Source of the DNA: Streptomyces mashuensis
GTDB taxonomy: Bacteria; Actinomycetota; Actinomycetes; Streptomycetales; Streptomycetaceae
DNA: 64,000 nucleotides
NCBI RefSeq assembly: GCF_014654785.1
Contig: NZ_BNBD01000015.1
Span: forward strand, 1-64,000
Direction of reading: 5' to 3'
Made by a program: the position numbers and the translations under genes. This document shows, piece after piece, positions 7,897 to 17,347 of the stretch. Position 1 is the stretch's first letter. Every line of letters starts with the position of its first letter. Below the pieces are notes generated by a model that did not search any database, was not told the DNA's origin, and saw nothing but the letters and a program-made list of their open reading frames with translations.

Positions 7897-8330
7897 GCGA
7901 AACCCCCGCCCCGCGTCGCGTACGGTCCACCGACTCCTGGAACGAGACGATCGGCTCCGCACGGGCCGTGGCGGCGGGGGACCGGGTCCTCGTCGCCGGC
8001 ACCCTGCCGTTCGTCGACGGCGTCCTGCAGGGTGAGGGCGACCCGTACGAGCAGACCCTCGTGGCCTTCCGCAGCGCCCTGGAGGCACTGAAGCCCTTCG
8101 GGCTGGGCCCCGAGTCGGTCGTCCGCACCCGCATCCACCTGACCCACCTGCGCGACGTCGACGCCGTCGGCCGCGCCCACCAGGAGCTCTTCGGCGAGGT
8201 CCGGCCCGCCGCGACCCTCCTCGTGGTGTCCGGCTTCGCCGACCCGCGCGCCCTGGTCCAGGTGGAGATCGAAGCATTCGACGCGACGGCAGGAGCCGCC
8301 GCAGCACCCCCCGGAGGAGAACCGGCGTGA
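7893..8330 (+). CDS. RidA family (YjgF/YER057c/UK114) protein
   Basis: The 145-aa product has the RidA pattern: DRVLVAGTLPFVDG, a central VVRTRIHLTHLRD with the arginine of the active-site region, and the C-terminal signature RPAATLLVVSGF followed by VQVEIEAFDA. RidA proteins hydrolyse reactive enamine/imine intermediates. The gene is locked between priA (ATGA overlap) and hisF (GTGA overlap), so it is expressed with histidine biosynthesis. Its pathway-specific substrate, if any, is unknown. Confidence 0.88.
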   Translation: MSETPAPRRVRSTDSWNETIGSARAVAAGDRVLVAGTLPFVDGVLQGEGDPYEQTLVAFRSALEALKPFGLGPESVVRTRIHLTHLRDVDAVGRAHQELFGEVRPAATLLVVSGFADPRALVQVEIEAFDATAGAAAAPPGGEPA

Positions 8331-9082
8331 CCCTCGCCGTCCGAGTCATCCCCTGCCTGGACGTGGACAACGGCCGGGTCGTCAAGGGCGTCAACTTCCA
8401 GAACCTGCGCGACGCCGGCGACCCCGTCGAGATGGCGGCCCTCTACGGCCGGGAGGGCGCCGACGAGCTGACCTTCCTCGACATCACCGCGTCCTCCGGC
8501 AACCGCGAGACCACCTACGACGTGGTGCGCCGCACCGCCGAGCAGGTCTTCATCCCGCTCACCGTGGGCGGCGGCGTGCGCACCGCCGAGGACGTCGACA
8601 AACTGCTGCGGGCCGGCGCCGACAAGGTCGGCGTCAACACCGCGGCCATCGAGCGGCCCGACCTGATCCGCGAGATCGCCGAGCGCTTCGGCCGCCAGGT
8701 CCTCGTCCTCTCCGTCGACGCCCGCCGCACCCCCACCGGCTCCTTCGAGGTCACCACGCACGGCGGCCGCCGCGGCACCGGCCTCGACGCCGTCGAGTGG
8801 GCCCACCGCGCCGCCGAACTGGGCGCCGGCGAGATCCTGCTGAACTCCATGGACGCCGACGGCACCAAGGACGGCTACGACACGGAGATGATCACGGCGG
8901 TGCGCCGCCACGTGACCGTCCCCGTCATCGCCAGCGGCGGCGCCGGCAAGCTCGCCGACTTCGCCCCCGCCGTGGAGGCCGGCGCCGACGCGGTGCTCGC
9001 CGCGTCGGTCTTCCACTTCGGCGACCTGCGCATCCCCCAGGTCAAGGACGCCCTGCGCGAGGCCGGCCACCCGGTCCGCTGA
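8327..9082 (+). CDS. hisF: Imidazole glycerol phosphate synthase, cyclase subunit
   Basis: The 251-aa (beta/alpha)8 barrel partners HisH to form IGP and AICAR. Landmarks are VIPCLDVDNGRVVKG (catalytic Asp in CLDV), ITASSGNRET, TVGGGVRTAEDVDK and the second catalytic region NSMDADGTKDGYD. The GTG start has a ribosome-binding site (GGAGGAGAA) 5 nt upstream and overlaps the RidA-family stop. It is the last gene of this operon segment; a strong hairpin follows. Confidence 0.96.
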   Translation: MTLAVRVIPCLDVDNGRVVKGVNFQNLRDAGDPVEMAALYGREGADELTFLDITASSGNRETTYDVVRRTAEQVFIPLTVGGGVRTAEDVDKLLRAGADKVGVNTAAIERPDLIREIAERFGRQVLVLSVDARRTPTGSFEVTTHGGRRGTGLDAVEWAHRAAELGAGEILLNSMDADGTKDGYDTEMITAVRRHVTVPVIASGGAGKLADFAPAVEAGADAVLAASVFHFGDLRIPQVKDALREAGHPVR

Positions 9083-9088
9083 GGCCCG

Positions 9089-9119
9089 GCCCTGGTCCGC
9101 CGCACCGGCGGACCAGGGC
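9089..9119. terminator. Bidirectional terminator between hisF and doxX-type gene
   Basis: A perfect 14-bp stem (GCCCTGGTCCGCCG, 9089-9102, with its complement at 9106-9119) has a 3-nt loop. It begins 6 nt after the hisF stop and reaches the stop codon of the convergent DoxX gene, so it can serve both. Confidence 0.85.
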
Positions 9120-9655
9120 TACTTCCGGATCAGGATGAACACCGCCCCCACCACCAGGGCCAGCGCGATCGCCGCCACGCCGTACGCGAGCCGGTGCGCC
9201 CGCAGGACGGGCAGGTAGGCGTCCACCGCGTACCGGCCCGGCCCCGTGAGGGCCAAGGCCGCCGCGGACACCGCGACCAGCAGGGTGAACTCCACCCCGC
9301 TCGGCAGCAGGAACCCGCCGTCCCACGTCACGTCCAGCGCGTTGATCATCGTGCCGAGCACGGCGGCCGCCGCCAGCGGCGTGAGCAGACCCACGGCCAG
9401 GCCCAGCCCGCCCAGCGTCTCGCTCAGCCCCGCGACCACCGCCATGACCTTGGGCGCCGGGTAGCCGAAGTGCTCCATGCCCTTGGCCGTGCCGTCGATC
9501 CCCGGCCCGTTCCACCAGCCGAACAGCTTCTGCGTACCGTGCGTCACCATGATGATGCCCAGCATCAGCCGCAGCAGCAGAAGCCCGGCGGACACATGCA
9601 CCAGCGGTGACGGCCCCGGGGCCGCGTGCCCACCGGGCCTGTTCCGGAACGCCAT
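9119..9655 (-). CDS. DoxX family membrane protein
   Basis: The 178-aa protein has four predicted transmembrane helices and the DoxX hallmarks LRLMLGIIMVTHGTQKLFGWW and GLSETLGGLGLAVGLLTPLAA. A GGTACC-flanked AAGGAGGT-type site (rev. comp. at about 9662-9669) precedes the ATG. DoxX proteins are membrane partners in thiosulfate/thiol redox systems in some bacteria, but the role here is undefined. It is convergent with hisF and stands alone or follows the TIGR03085-type gene. Confidence 0.88.
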   Translation of the reverse strand: MAFRNRPGGHAAPGPSPLVHVSAGLLLLRLMLGIIMVTHGTQKLFGWWNGPGIDGTAKGMEHFGYPAPKVMAVVAGLSETLGGLGLAVGLLTPLAAAAVLGTMINALDVTWDGGFLLPSGVEFTLLVAVSAAALALTGPGRYAVDAYLPVLRAHRLAYGVAAIALALVVGAVFILIRK

Positions 9656-9696
9656 GACCGGTACCTCCTTCGCGGAAGGGGTCCCTCGGACAAGCC

Positions 9697-10329
9697 TCAG
9701 ATTCCCAGTGTCGCGCTGCGGAGCTTCGCCAGCGCGTCAGCAGCACCCTCCCGCTCCACCCGGGCGGCCTCCTGCCGGCCGAACGCGAAGAGCGTCAGCT
9801 CCCCCGGCTCCCCGGTGACCGTCACCACCGGCGTCCCCCGGTGCGCCACGGCCGTACGCCCGTCGGGCCGCCGCAGCACCAGCCCCACCGGCGACCGGCG
9901 CCCCAGCAGCCGTGCCGTCCGCTCCAGCCGGCTCCACAGCGCGTCCCCGAAGACCGGGTCCACCTCCCGCGGCGACCAGTCCGGCTGCGCCCGGCGCACG
10001 TCCTCGGTGTGCACGTAGAACTCGACGGTGTTCGCCGCCTCGTCCACCTGCTTCAGGGCGTACGGCGACAGCCGCGGCGGCCCCGTACGGATCAGCTGCA
10101 CCAGCTCGGCGAACGGCTTGGCGGCGAACTCCGCCTGCACCCGTTCCAGCCGGGCGGCCAGCGGCTTGAACACGATTCCGGCCGCCGCGTCCGTCCGGCG
10201 CTCGCGCACCACGACGTGCGCGGCGAGGTCACGGGCGCGCCAGTCCGGCACGAGCGTGGGCGCCTCCGGGCCCACGGTCTCCAACAGGTCGGCGAGGAGC
10301 AGGCGTTCACGCTGAGCATGCGTCGACAT
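9697..10329 (-). CDS. TIGR03085-type / mycothiol-dependent maleylpyruvate isomerase-like protein
   Basis: The 210-aa product begins with a DinB/MDMPI-type four-helix N-terminus (ERLLLADLLETVGPEAPTL, DWRARDLAAHVVVRERR, where the His is a probable metal ligand). A second histidine ligand region, FYVHTEDVRRAQP, follows near residue 105, then a C-terminal SCP2-like segment (VTVTGEPGELTLFAFGR). The family is actinobacterial and annotated as metal-binding and mycothiol-linked; the substrate is unknown. It lies on the opposite strand between hisF and hisI. Confidence 0.82.
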   Translation of the reverse strand: MSTHAQRERLLLADLLETVGPEAPTLVPDWRARDLAAHVVVRERRTDAAAGIVFKPLAARLERVQAEFAAKPFAELVQLIRTGPPRLSPYALKQVDEAANTVEFYVHTEDVRRAQPDWSPREVDPVFGDALWSRLERTARLLGRRSPVGLVLRRPDGRTAVAHRGTPVVTVTGEPGELTLFAFGRQEAARVEREGAADALAKLRSATLGI

Positions 10330-10432
10330 GGCGTCAGCCTACGGGTGGGACGGGCGGTGCGCGACGGCGCTGCGCGCGCGGCCGCGCCCGGGGCGGCCCG
10401 GGCCGGAGGGGCGTGCGGGGCACAATGGGCCC

Positions 10433-10801
10433 ATGACCGGCAACGCCCCACGACCCTCCTCCCTCGCCCCGGACATCGCGGCGCGCCTCAAGCGCAGCCC
10501 CGACGGCCTGGTCCCCGCCATCGCCCAGCAGTACGACACCGGCGAGGTGCTCATGCTCGGCTGGATGGACGACGAGGCCCTGCACCGCACCCTCACCACC
10601 GGCCGCTGCACCTACTGGAGCCGCAGCCGCCAGGAGTACTGGGTCAAGGGCGACACCTCCGGCCACGTCCAGCACGTCAAGTCGGTCGCCCTCGACTGCG
10701 ACGCCGACACGGTCCTCGTCAAGGTCGACCAGACCGGCCCCGCCTGCCACACCGGCACGCGCACCTGCTTCGACTCCGGCTCCCTGCCGCTCGGCCGGTA
10801 G
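10433..10801 (+). CDS. hisI: Phosphoribosyl-AMP cyclohydrolase
   Basis: The 122-aa monofunctional cyclohydrolase hydrolyses PR-AMP to ProFAR; the HisE pyrophosphatase is not fused. Motifs are VLMLGWMDDEAL, YWSRSRQEYWVKGDTSGH, the metal-binding DCDADTVLV and the cysteines of ACHTGTRTCF. The ATG is preceded by CACAAT at 6 nt, which could be a -10 element for a leaderless mRNA. It is separated from the main his operon by two reverse-strand genes and lies 27 bp upstream of trpE. Confidence 0.94.
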   Translation: MTGNAPRPSSLAPDIAARLKRSPDGLVPAIAQQYDTGEVLMLGWMDDEALHRTLTTGRCTYWSRSRQEYWVKGDTSGHVQHVKSVALDCDADTVLVKVDQTGPACHTGTRTCFDSGSLPLGR

Positions 10802-10815
10802 CCGGCACCAGCCAG

Positions 10816-10821
10816 TAGGCT
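10816..10821 (+). promoter_or_regulatory. Possible -10 element of a leaderless trpE promoter
   Basis: TAGGCT lies 7 nt upstream of the trpE ATG and no ribosome-binding site is present between them. Transcription would then start at or next to the ATG. No convincing -35 hexamer is seen, and the short gap leaves no room for a leader-peptide attenuator. Confidence 0.4.
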
Positions 10822-10828
10822 CCGCGCC

Positions 10829-12355
10829 ATGGCCGCCACCACCGCAACCGCCGCGCACGGACACGTCACCCCCGACCTCGACGCCTTCCGCAGGCTGGCC
10901 CGGGACCGCCGGGTCGTCCCCGTCACCCGCCGCCTCCTGGCCGACGGCGACACGCCCGTCGGCCTCTACCGCAAGCTGGCCGCCGAGCGGCCCGGCACCT
11001 TCCTGCTGGAGTCGGCCGAGAACGGCCGCACCTGGTCCCGCTACTCCTTCGTCGGCGTGCGCAGCGCCGCCACCCTCACCGAGCGCGACGGCGAGGCCCA
11101 CTGGGTCGGCACCCCGCCCGTCGGCGTCCCCACCGGCGGCGACCCGCTGGCGGCGCTGCGCGCCACGGTCGAGGCGCTGCACACCCCGCGCGACCTCGTC
11201 GAGAACGCCGGCCTCCCGCCCTTCACCGGCGGCATGGTCGGCTACCTCGCCTACGACGTCGTACGCCGCCTGGAGCGCATCGGCGACAGCACCACCGACG
11301 AGCTGCGCCTGCCCGAGCTGACCATGCTGCTCACCTCGGATCTCGCCGTCCTCGACCACTGGAACGGCACCGTCCTGCTGATCGCCAACGCCATCAACCA
11401 CAACGACCTGGAGACGGGCGTGGACGAGGCGTACGCGGACGCGGTGGCCCGCCTCGACGCCATGGCCGCCGACCTCTGCCGCCCCGTGCCCACGGAGCCG
11501 GCCGTGCTGCCGCCCTCCGAGCTGCCCGCGTACACGGCGCGCTGGGGCGGCGAGGCGTACATGGCGGCGGTCGAGGACGTGAAGGAGCACATCCGGGCCG
11601 GCGACGCCTTCCAGGTCGTGCCCTCGCAGCGGTTCGAGACGCCGTGCACGGCGTCCGCGCTGGACGTCTACCGGGTGCTGCGCGCCACCAACCCCAGCCC
11701 GTACATGTACCTGCTGCGGCTCGACGGCTTCGACGTCGTCGGCTCCAGCCCCGAGGCGCTGGTGAAGGTCGAGGACGGCCGGGCCGTGCTGCACCCCATC
11801 GCCGGCACCCGCCCCCGCGGCTCCACCCCGCAGGCCGACGCGGCGCTGGCCGAGGAACTGATGGCCGACCCCAAGGAGCGCGCCGAGCACCTGATGCTCG
11901 TCGACCTGGGCCGCAACGACCTGGGCCGGGTCTGCGAGCCGGGCAGCGTCGAGGTGGTCGACTTCATGTCGGTCGAGCGCTACAGCCACGTCATGCACAT
12001 CGTCTCCACGGTCACCGGCCGCCTCGCCCCGGGCCGCACGGCCTTCGACGTGCTCACCGCCTGCTTCCCGGCCGGCACTCTCTCGGGCGCCCCCAAGCCG
12101 CGCGCCATGCAGATCATCGAGGAACTCGAACCGACGCGCAGGGGCCTCTACGGCGGCTGCGTCGGCTACCTGGACTTCGCGGGCGACTCGGACACGGCCA
12201 TCGCCATCCGCACGGCCCTGCTGCGGGACGGCACGGCGTACGTCCAGGCAGGCGCGGGCGTGGTGGCCGACTCGGACCCGGCAGCGGAGGACGCGGAGTG
12301 CCGCAACAAGGCGGCAGCAGTACTGAGGGCGGTCCACACGGCGAACCGGCTGTAA
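10829..12355 (+). CDS. trpE: Anthranilate synthase component I
   Basis: The 508-aa chorismate-utilising enzyme makes anthranilate. The N-terminal domain has the tryptophan feedback motif LLES (in TFLLESAENG, near residue 55). The C-terminal catalytic domain has GTRPRGSTPQAD, DLGRNDLGRVCEPGS, TLSGAPKPRAMQIIEELE and RRGLYGGCVGYL. The glutaminase subunit (trpG) is not in this window. The gene is 27 bp after hisI and is followed by a double hairpin repeat. Confidence 0.96.
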   Translation: MAATTATAAHGHVTPDLDAFRRLARDRRVVPVTRRLLADGDTPVGLYRKLAAERPGTFLLESAENGRTWSRYSFVGVRSAATLTERDGEAHWVGTPPVGVPTGGDPLAALRATVEALHTPRDLVENAGLPPFTGGMVGYLAYDVVRRLERIGDSTTDELRLPELTMLLTSDLAVLDHWNGTVLLIANAINHNDLETGVDEAYADAVARLDAMAADLCRPVPTEPAVLPPSELPAYTARWGGEAYMAAVEDVKEHIRAGDAFQVVPSQRFETPCTASALDVYRVLRATNPSPYMYLLRLDGFDVVGSSPEALVKVEDGRAVLHPIAGTRPRGSTPQADAALAEELMADPKERAEHLMLVDLGRNDLGRVCEPGSVEVVDFMSVERYSHVMHIVSTVTGRLAPGRTAFDVLTACFPAGTLSGAPKPRAMQIIEELEPTRRGLYGGCVGYLDFAGDSDTAIAIRTALLRDGTAYVQAGAGVVADSDPAAEDAECRNKAAAVLRAVHTANRL

Positions 12356-12399
12356 AGAAAAGCCCACCGCACCGAATCAAGCCCGCCCGCGGTACCACA

Positions 12400-12473
12400 T
12401 TCAAGCCCGTCCGGCGTTTGAGGACACCACCGCGGTAGCGGTGGGGGCACCTCCCAGCGGTAGCTGGGGGAGG
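12400..12473. repeat. Streptomyces-type intergenic repeat with two hairpins
   Basis: The stretch starts TTCAAGCCCGTCCGGCG, a sequence I recognise as a dispersed Streptomyces intergenic repeat. It contains two hairpins that share the loop GGTA: CCACCGC/GCGGTGG (12427-12444) and CCTCCCAGC/GCTGGGGGAGG (12450-12473, with a bulge). It lies downstream of trpE and probably also terminates it. The 195-bp gap between genes holds nothing else I can name. Confidence 0.6.
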
Positions 12474-12550
12474 CGAAAGGGCGGGACCGGGGCAAATCCC
12501 ACCCACCCCCCGGCCCGCACCCACCCCACCCACAGGGGATAGTGGTACCC

Positions 12551-13183
12551 GTGACCACAGCCCCACCCGCCACCCCGCGCACCAGCCGCCGCAGCGTGGC
12601 GGCCGCCCTCCTCCTGGCCGTCGCAGGCGCCAGCCTGACGCTGCTGGCCACCGGCCGCACCTGGGCCGAGGGAACGGCCGCCGTGGCCCGCGGCACCCTC
12701 CCGCAGCACGCGAGCGGCTCGGACATCACCGCCCTCCCCGGTGCCCTGGCGATCGTCGGTCTCGCGACCCTCCTCGCCGTCTTCGCCGTCCGCGGCGTCG
12801 CCCGCACCGGCGTCGCCGCGCTGCTGGCGCTGAGCGGCGCCGGCGTCGTGGCCGCCGCGGCCGGCGCGGCGGACGACACGGCGGCGCTGGAGGAGAAGGC
12901 CGCCAAGGTCTCCGGCCTCACGACGGCGGCCGTGGACAACGTCACGCACACCGCCTGGCCCTGGGTCGCCGTGGCCGGCGGCGCCCTGCTGCTGCTCGCG
13001 GGCCTGCTCGCGCTGCGGTACGGCCGCGACTGGCCGGCCATGTCGGGCCGGTACGAGCGCGGCTCCGCCGCCCCCGCGCCGCGCCGCCGCGCGGCCGCGC
13101 CCGCCGCCGACCCGGAGCGCCCGGAGGAGCTGTGGAAGGCCCTGGACCGCGGCGAGGACCCGACGCGGGGCACCGGCGGCTGA
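12551..13183 (+). CDS. TIGR02234-type (trp-region conserved) membrane protein
   Basis: The 210-aa product has four hydrophobic helices (about residues 12-34, 54-76, 81-103 and 135-157) and a charged cytoplasmic tail rich in Arg, Pro and Ala. Its place right after trpE and before trpC matches the actinobacterial membrane family TIGR02234, named for its tryptophan-cluster location. The GTG at 12551 gives VTTAPPATPRTSRR as the N-terminus. Biochemical function unknown; a transport or enzyme-tethering role would be inference from position only. Confidence 0.78.
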   Translation: MTTAPPATPRTSRRSVAAALLLAVAGASLTLLATGRTWAEGTAAVARGTLPQHASGSDITALPGALAIVGLATLLAVFAVRGVARTGVAALLALSGAGVVAAAAGAADDTAALEEKAAKVSGLTTAAVDNVTHTAWPWVAVAGGALLLLAGLLALRYGRDWPAMSGRYERGSAAPAPRRRAAAPAADPERPEELWKALDRGEDPTRGTGG

Positions 13184-13283
13184 CACGCCCACCCCAGGTC
13201 CGTACCCACCGGGACCGTCGGGGACAATGTCCCCGAGCGATCTCCGCGCCTCCAGGCGCGACACAGCAACGAGGAGTCAACTC

Positions 13284-13508
13284 ATGGCGGGTCACAGCCA
13301 CGGACACACCCCGGCCGCCTGGACCGGTGTCATCATCGCCTTCATCGGGTTCTGCGTGGCCAGCGCGTTCTGCGTCATGGCGAACCCCGTCGGCTTCTGG
13401 GTGGGCATGGTCATCATCGGCCTCGGCGCCGTCGTCGGCGGCATCATGCGCATGATGGGCCTGGGCCAGGCCCCCAAGGCCGGCGCGAAGCCGCAGACGC
13501 AGGGCTGA
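13284..13508 (+). CDS. HGxxPAAW family small membrane protein
   Basis: The 74-aa product starts MAGHSHGHTPAAW, which carries the HGxxPAAW motif that names the family. Two transmembrane helices follow (about residues 14-32 and 36-54), then a Lys/Gln-rich tail. GAGGAG lies 9 nt upstream of the ATG. These small proteins are conserved in the actinobacterial trp region; role unknown. The His-rich N-terminus could bind metal, but that is inference. Confidence 0.8.
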   Translation: MAGHSHGHTPAAWTGVIIAFIGFCVASAFCVMANPVGFWVGMVIIGLGAVVGGIMRMMGLGQAPKAGAKPQTQG

Positions 13509-13578
13509 TCGCGTACCGCCCCGGCCCGTGAGGCGCGGCGCAGACCCGGACGGCCGGTTCTGAGCTGCGCCTTCGTGC

Positions 13579-14010
13579 ATGGGGGCGCAGTCTGGCCGTG
13601 TGCTGGAGCGTTCCCGCCGGGCCGCGGCGCCCCTGGCCGTGGCGGCCGTGCTGGGCGCGGCGGTGGCCCGGGTGGCCGCCGTGGACCCGTCCCGGCCCGG
13701 CGCCGGCCCGTACCCGTCGTGCCCCCTGCTGCGCTGGACGGGGCTGTACTGCCCGGCCTGCGGCGGCCTGCGCGGGCTGCACGCGCTGACCCGCGGCGAT
13801 CTGCCGGCGGCCCTGCACGCGAACGCCCTCGCCGTGGCGGGCTACGCCGTCTTCGCGGTGCTGTGGGCCGGGTGGCTGCTGCGGACGCTCCGGGGCGGCG
13901 CGGGCATGCGGGTGCCGCTGCGGGCCCCGCACTGGTGGGCCCTGGCCGCCCTGACCCTCGCGTTCACCGTGGTCCGCAACCTCCCGCCGGGGGCGGTGCT
14001 GGCGCCGTAG
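13579..14010 (+). CDS. DUF2752 membrane protein
   Basis: The 143-aa protein has the DUF2752 core YPSCPLLRWTGLYCPACGGLRG, broken here as PSCPLL and CPACGGLRG, followed by HALTRGDLPAALHANAL. It has about three hydrophobic helices. The CPxC and CPACG cysteines are typical of the family, whose function is not known. It lies between the HGxxPAAW gene and trpC on the same strand; the 165-bp gap to trpC suggests a separate trpC promoter. Confidence 0.82.
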   Translation: MGAQSGRVLERSRRAAAPLAVAAVLGAAVARVAAVDPSRPGAGPYPSCPLLRWTGLYCPACGGLRGLHALTRGDLPAALHANALAVAGYAVFAVLWAGWLLRTLRGGAGMRVPLRAPHWWALAALTLAFTVVRNLPPGAVLAP

Positions 14011-14176
14011 GCCCGCGTACGGCGGCGCGCCGGCGCGTACCCGAGCGCGACGGACCACACACCCGGCGTCAACCGGATGCGAAACCTTCGCCCTCCGGCA
14101 AGTACCATCGCAATGCCTGGTGAGGTGAGCCCCACCGCACCAGCAGACCATTCGAGTCCGGAAGGGGGCCGCTCGC

Positions 14177-14986
14177 GTGAGTGTGCTCGACGAGATCATC
14201 GACGGAGTCCGTGCCGACCTCGCGGAGCGGCAGGCGCGCGTCAGCCTCGACGAGCTCAAGGAGCGCGCGGCCAGGGCGCCGCAGGCCAAGGACGGCGCGG
14301 CCGCGCTGCGCGGCGAGAACGTCGCGGTGATCTGCGAGGTCAAGCGGTCCAGCCCCTCCAAGGGCGCGCTCGCCGCGATCGCCGACCCGGCCGGCCTGGC
14401 CGCGGACTACGAGGCGGGCGGCGCGGCCGCCATCAGCGTCCTGACCGAGCAGCGCCGCTTCGGCGGCTCGCTGGCCGACCTGGAGGCCGTCCGGGCCCGG
14501 GTCGACGTGCCGGTGCTGCGCAAGGACTTCATCGTCACCGCCTACCAGCTGTGGGAGGCCCGTGCGCACGGCGCCGACCTCGCCCTGCTGATCGTCGCCG
14601 CGCTGGAGCAGGAGGCCCTGGTCTCCCTGATCGAGCGGGCCGAGTCCATCGGGCTGACGCCCCTGGTCGAGGTGCACGACGAGGAGGAGGTCCGGCGCGC
14701 GGTGGACGCCGGCGCCCGCGTCATCGGCGTCAACGCCCGCAACCTCAAGACCCTCGAGGTGGACCGCGACACGTTCGCCCGGGTCGCCCCGGTGATCCCC
14801 GACGGTGTCATCAGGATCGCGGAGTCGGGCGTGCGCGGTCCGCACGACCTGATCGCGTACGCCAACGAGGGCGCCGACGCGGTCCTCGTGGGCGAGTCGC
14901 TGGTCACCGGCCGCGACCCGAAGGCCGCGGTCGCCGACCTGGTGGCCGCCGGCGCCCACCCGGCCCTGCGGCACGGGCGGAGCTGA
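14177..14986 (+). CDS. trpC: Indole-3-glycerol phosphate synthase
   Basis: The 269-aa (beta/alpha)8 barrel closes CdRP to indole-3-glycerol phosphate. Family motifs are ICEVKRSSPSKG, LRKDFIVTAYQLWEAR, the glutamate strand LVEVHDEEEV, GVNARNLKTLEVD and AESGVRG. No TrpF is fused. The GTG at 14177 (VSVLDEIIDGV) is preceded by GGAAGGGGG. The gene starts a trpC-trpM-trpB-trpA run. Confidence 0.96.
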   Translation: MSVLDEIIDGVRADLAERQARVSLDELKERAARAPQAKDGAAALRGENVAVICEVKRSSPSKGALAAIADPAGLAADYEAGGAAAISVLTEQRRFGGSLADLEAVRARVDVPVLRKDFIVTAYQLWEARAHGADLALLIVAALEQEALVSLIERAESIGLTPLVEVHDEEEVRRAVDAGARVIGVNARNLKTLEVDRDTFARVAPVIPDGVIRIAESGVRGPHDLIAYANEGADAVLVGESLVTGRDPKAAVADLVAAGAHPALRHGRS

Positions 14987-14993
14987 CCACCGC

Positions 14994-15134
14994 ATGAGGG
15001 CGTACGCGCGACTGGCCCGGGGGTGCCGCCCCCGGGGTTGCCGCGCGCCCGCCCGCCGCGCGCTGGGACGGCGCGTGCGCTACCACATCGGCTGCGAGCC
15101 GGGGCAGATCAACGGCATGCGATGGCGGGCCTGA
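14994..15134 (+). CDS. trpM: Tryptophan biosynthesis modulator TrpM (46 aa)
   Basis: The 46-codon gene starts 7 nt after the trpC stop. The product has a very basic N-terminal half (RGCRPRGCRAPARRALGRR) and a conserved C-terminus ending GQINGMRWRA. This is the pattern I know for the small protein between trpC and trpB in Streptomyces (called TrpX or TrpM in S. coelicolor), reported to affect tryptophan metabolism and development. The protein is 46 aa here, shorter than the S. coelicolor form as I recall it (about 63 aa). No strong ribosome-binding site is seen, so coupling to trpC is likely. Confidence 0.78.
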   Translation: MRAYARLARGCRPRGCRAPARRALGRRVRYHIGCEPGQINGMRWRA

Positions 15135-15201
15135 GCGACAGCTCGGGTACACCGTCCACCTCGCTCCCCGCGCGGGAGCGACCTCCGTCCAGGAGCGCAG
15201 C

Positions 15202-16439
<1,238 letters not shown>

Positions 16440-16443
<4 letters not shown>

Positions 16444-17258
16444 TGGCAGGCAACATCGAACTCCTGAACTCGGTCCTGGCGGCGGCCAAGGCCGAGAACC
16501 GGGCCGCGCTCGTCGGCTACCTGCCGGCCGGCTTCCCCACCGTGGACGACGGCGTACGGGCCATCACCGCGATGCTCGACGGCGGCTGCGACGTCGTCGA
16601 GGTCGGCCTGCCGCACAGCGACCCGGTCCTGGACGGCCCCGTCATCCAGACCGCCGACGACATCGCCCTGCGCGGCGGCGTCCGGATCGCCGACGTCATC
16701 CGCACGGTCGGCGAGGCCCACCGGCTCACCGGCGCACCCGTGCTGTGCATGACGTACTGGAACCCGGTCGACCGGTACGGGGTGGAGCGGTTCGCCGCCG
16801 ACCTGGCGGAGGCCGGGGGAGCGGGCTGCATCCTGCCCGACCTGCCCGTCGAGGAGTCCGACACGTGGCGGAAGGCGGCCGGCGAACACGGCCTGGCCAC
16901 CGTCTTCGTCGTCGCCCCCAGCAGCCGCGACGAACGCCTCGCCAAGATCACGGCGGCCGGCAGCGGCTTCGTCTATGCGGCGTCGCTGATGGGCGTCACG
17001 GGCACGCGCGACTCGGTCGGCCAGGAGGCGAAGGAACTGGTCCGCCGCACCCGGGCGGTCACCGACCTGCCGGTCTGCGTGGGCCTGGGCGTCTCCAACC
17101 CCGAACAGGCGGCGGAGGTCGCCGGGTTCGCCGACGGCGTGATCGTCGGGTCGGCGTTCGTCAAGCGCCTGCTGGACGCGCCCGACCTGGAGACGGGCCT
17201 GACGGCGGTCCGCGCGCTCGCGGGCGAACTGGCGGAGGGCGTCCGCAAGCGCGGGTAG
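16440..17258 (+). CDS. trpA: Tryptophan synthase alpha subunit
   Basis: The 272-aa (beta/alpha)8 barrel cleaves indole-3-glycerol phosphate and channels indole to TrpB. The catalytic Glu lies in VVEVGLPHSDPVLDGP and the catalytic Asp in YLPAGFPTVDDG; MTYWNPVDRYG and SLMGVTGTRD are also typical. Both GTG 16440 and ATG 16443 fit as starts; the first gives a GTGA overlap with trpB, the second a one-base overlap. A hairpin follows, so this is the operon end. Confidence 0.95.
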
Positions 17259-17303
17259 CTCCTCGGCCGGCTCCTTCGGGTAGCTCTTTTGGTGGAACTG
17301 TGG

Positions 17304-17331
17304 CCGGGGGCGCGCATGGGCGCGTCCCCGG
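17304..17331 (+). terminator. Terminator after trpA
   Basis: CCGGGGGCGCGC (17304-17315) pairs with GCGCGTCCCCGG (17320-17331) with one G-T pair and an ATGG loop, followed by a T-rich tail (TTCGTTGT). It lies 46 nt after the trpA stop and 16 nt before the next gene. Confidence 0.75.
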
Positions 17332-17347
17332 TTCGTTGTACGCGGAT

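Noticed and set aside
12356..12550. An RNA gene in the trpE downstream gap.
   Set aside because: The hairpins match dispersed Streptomyces intergenic repeats and a terminator role; no tRNA or known ncRNA structure is seen.
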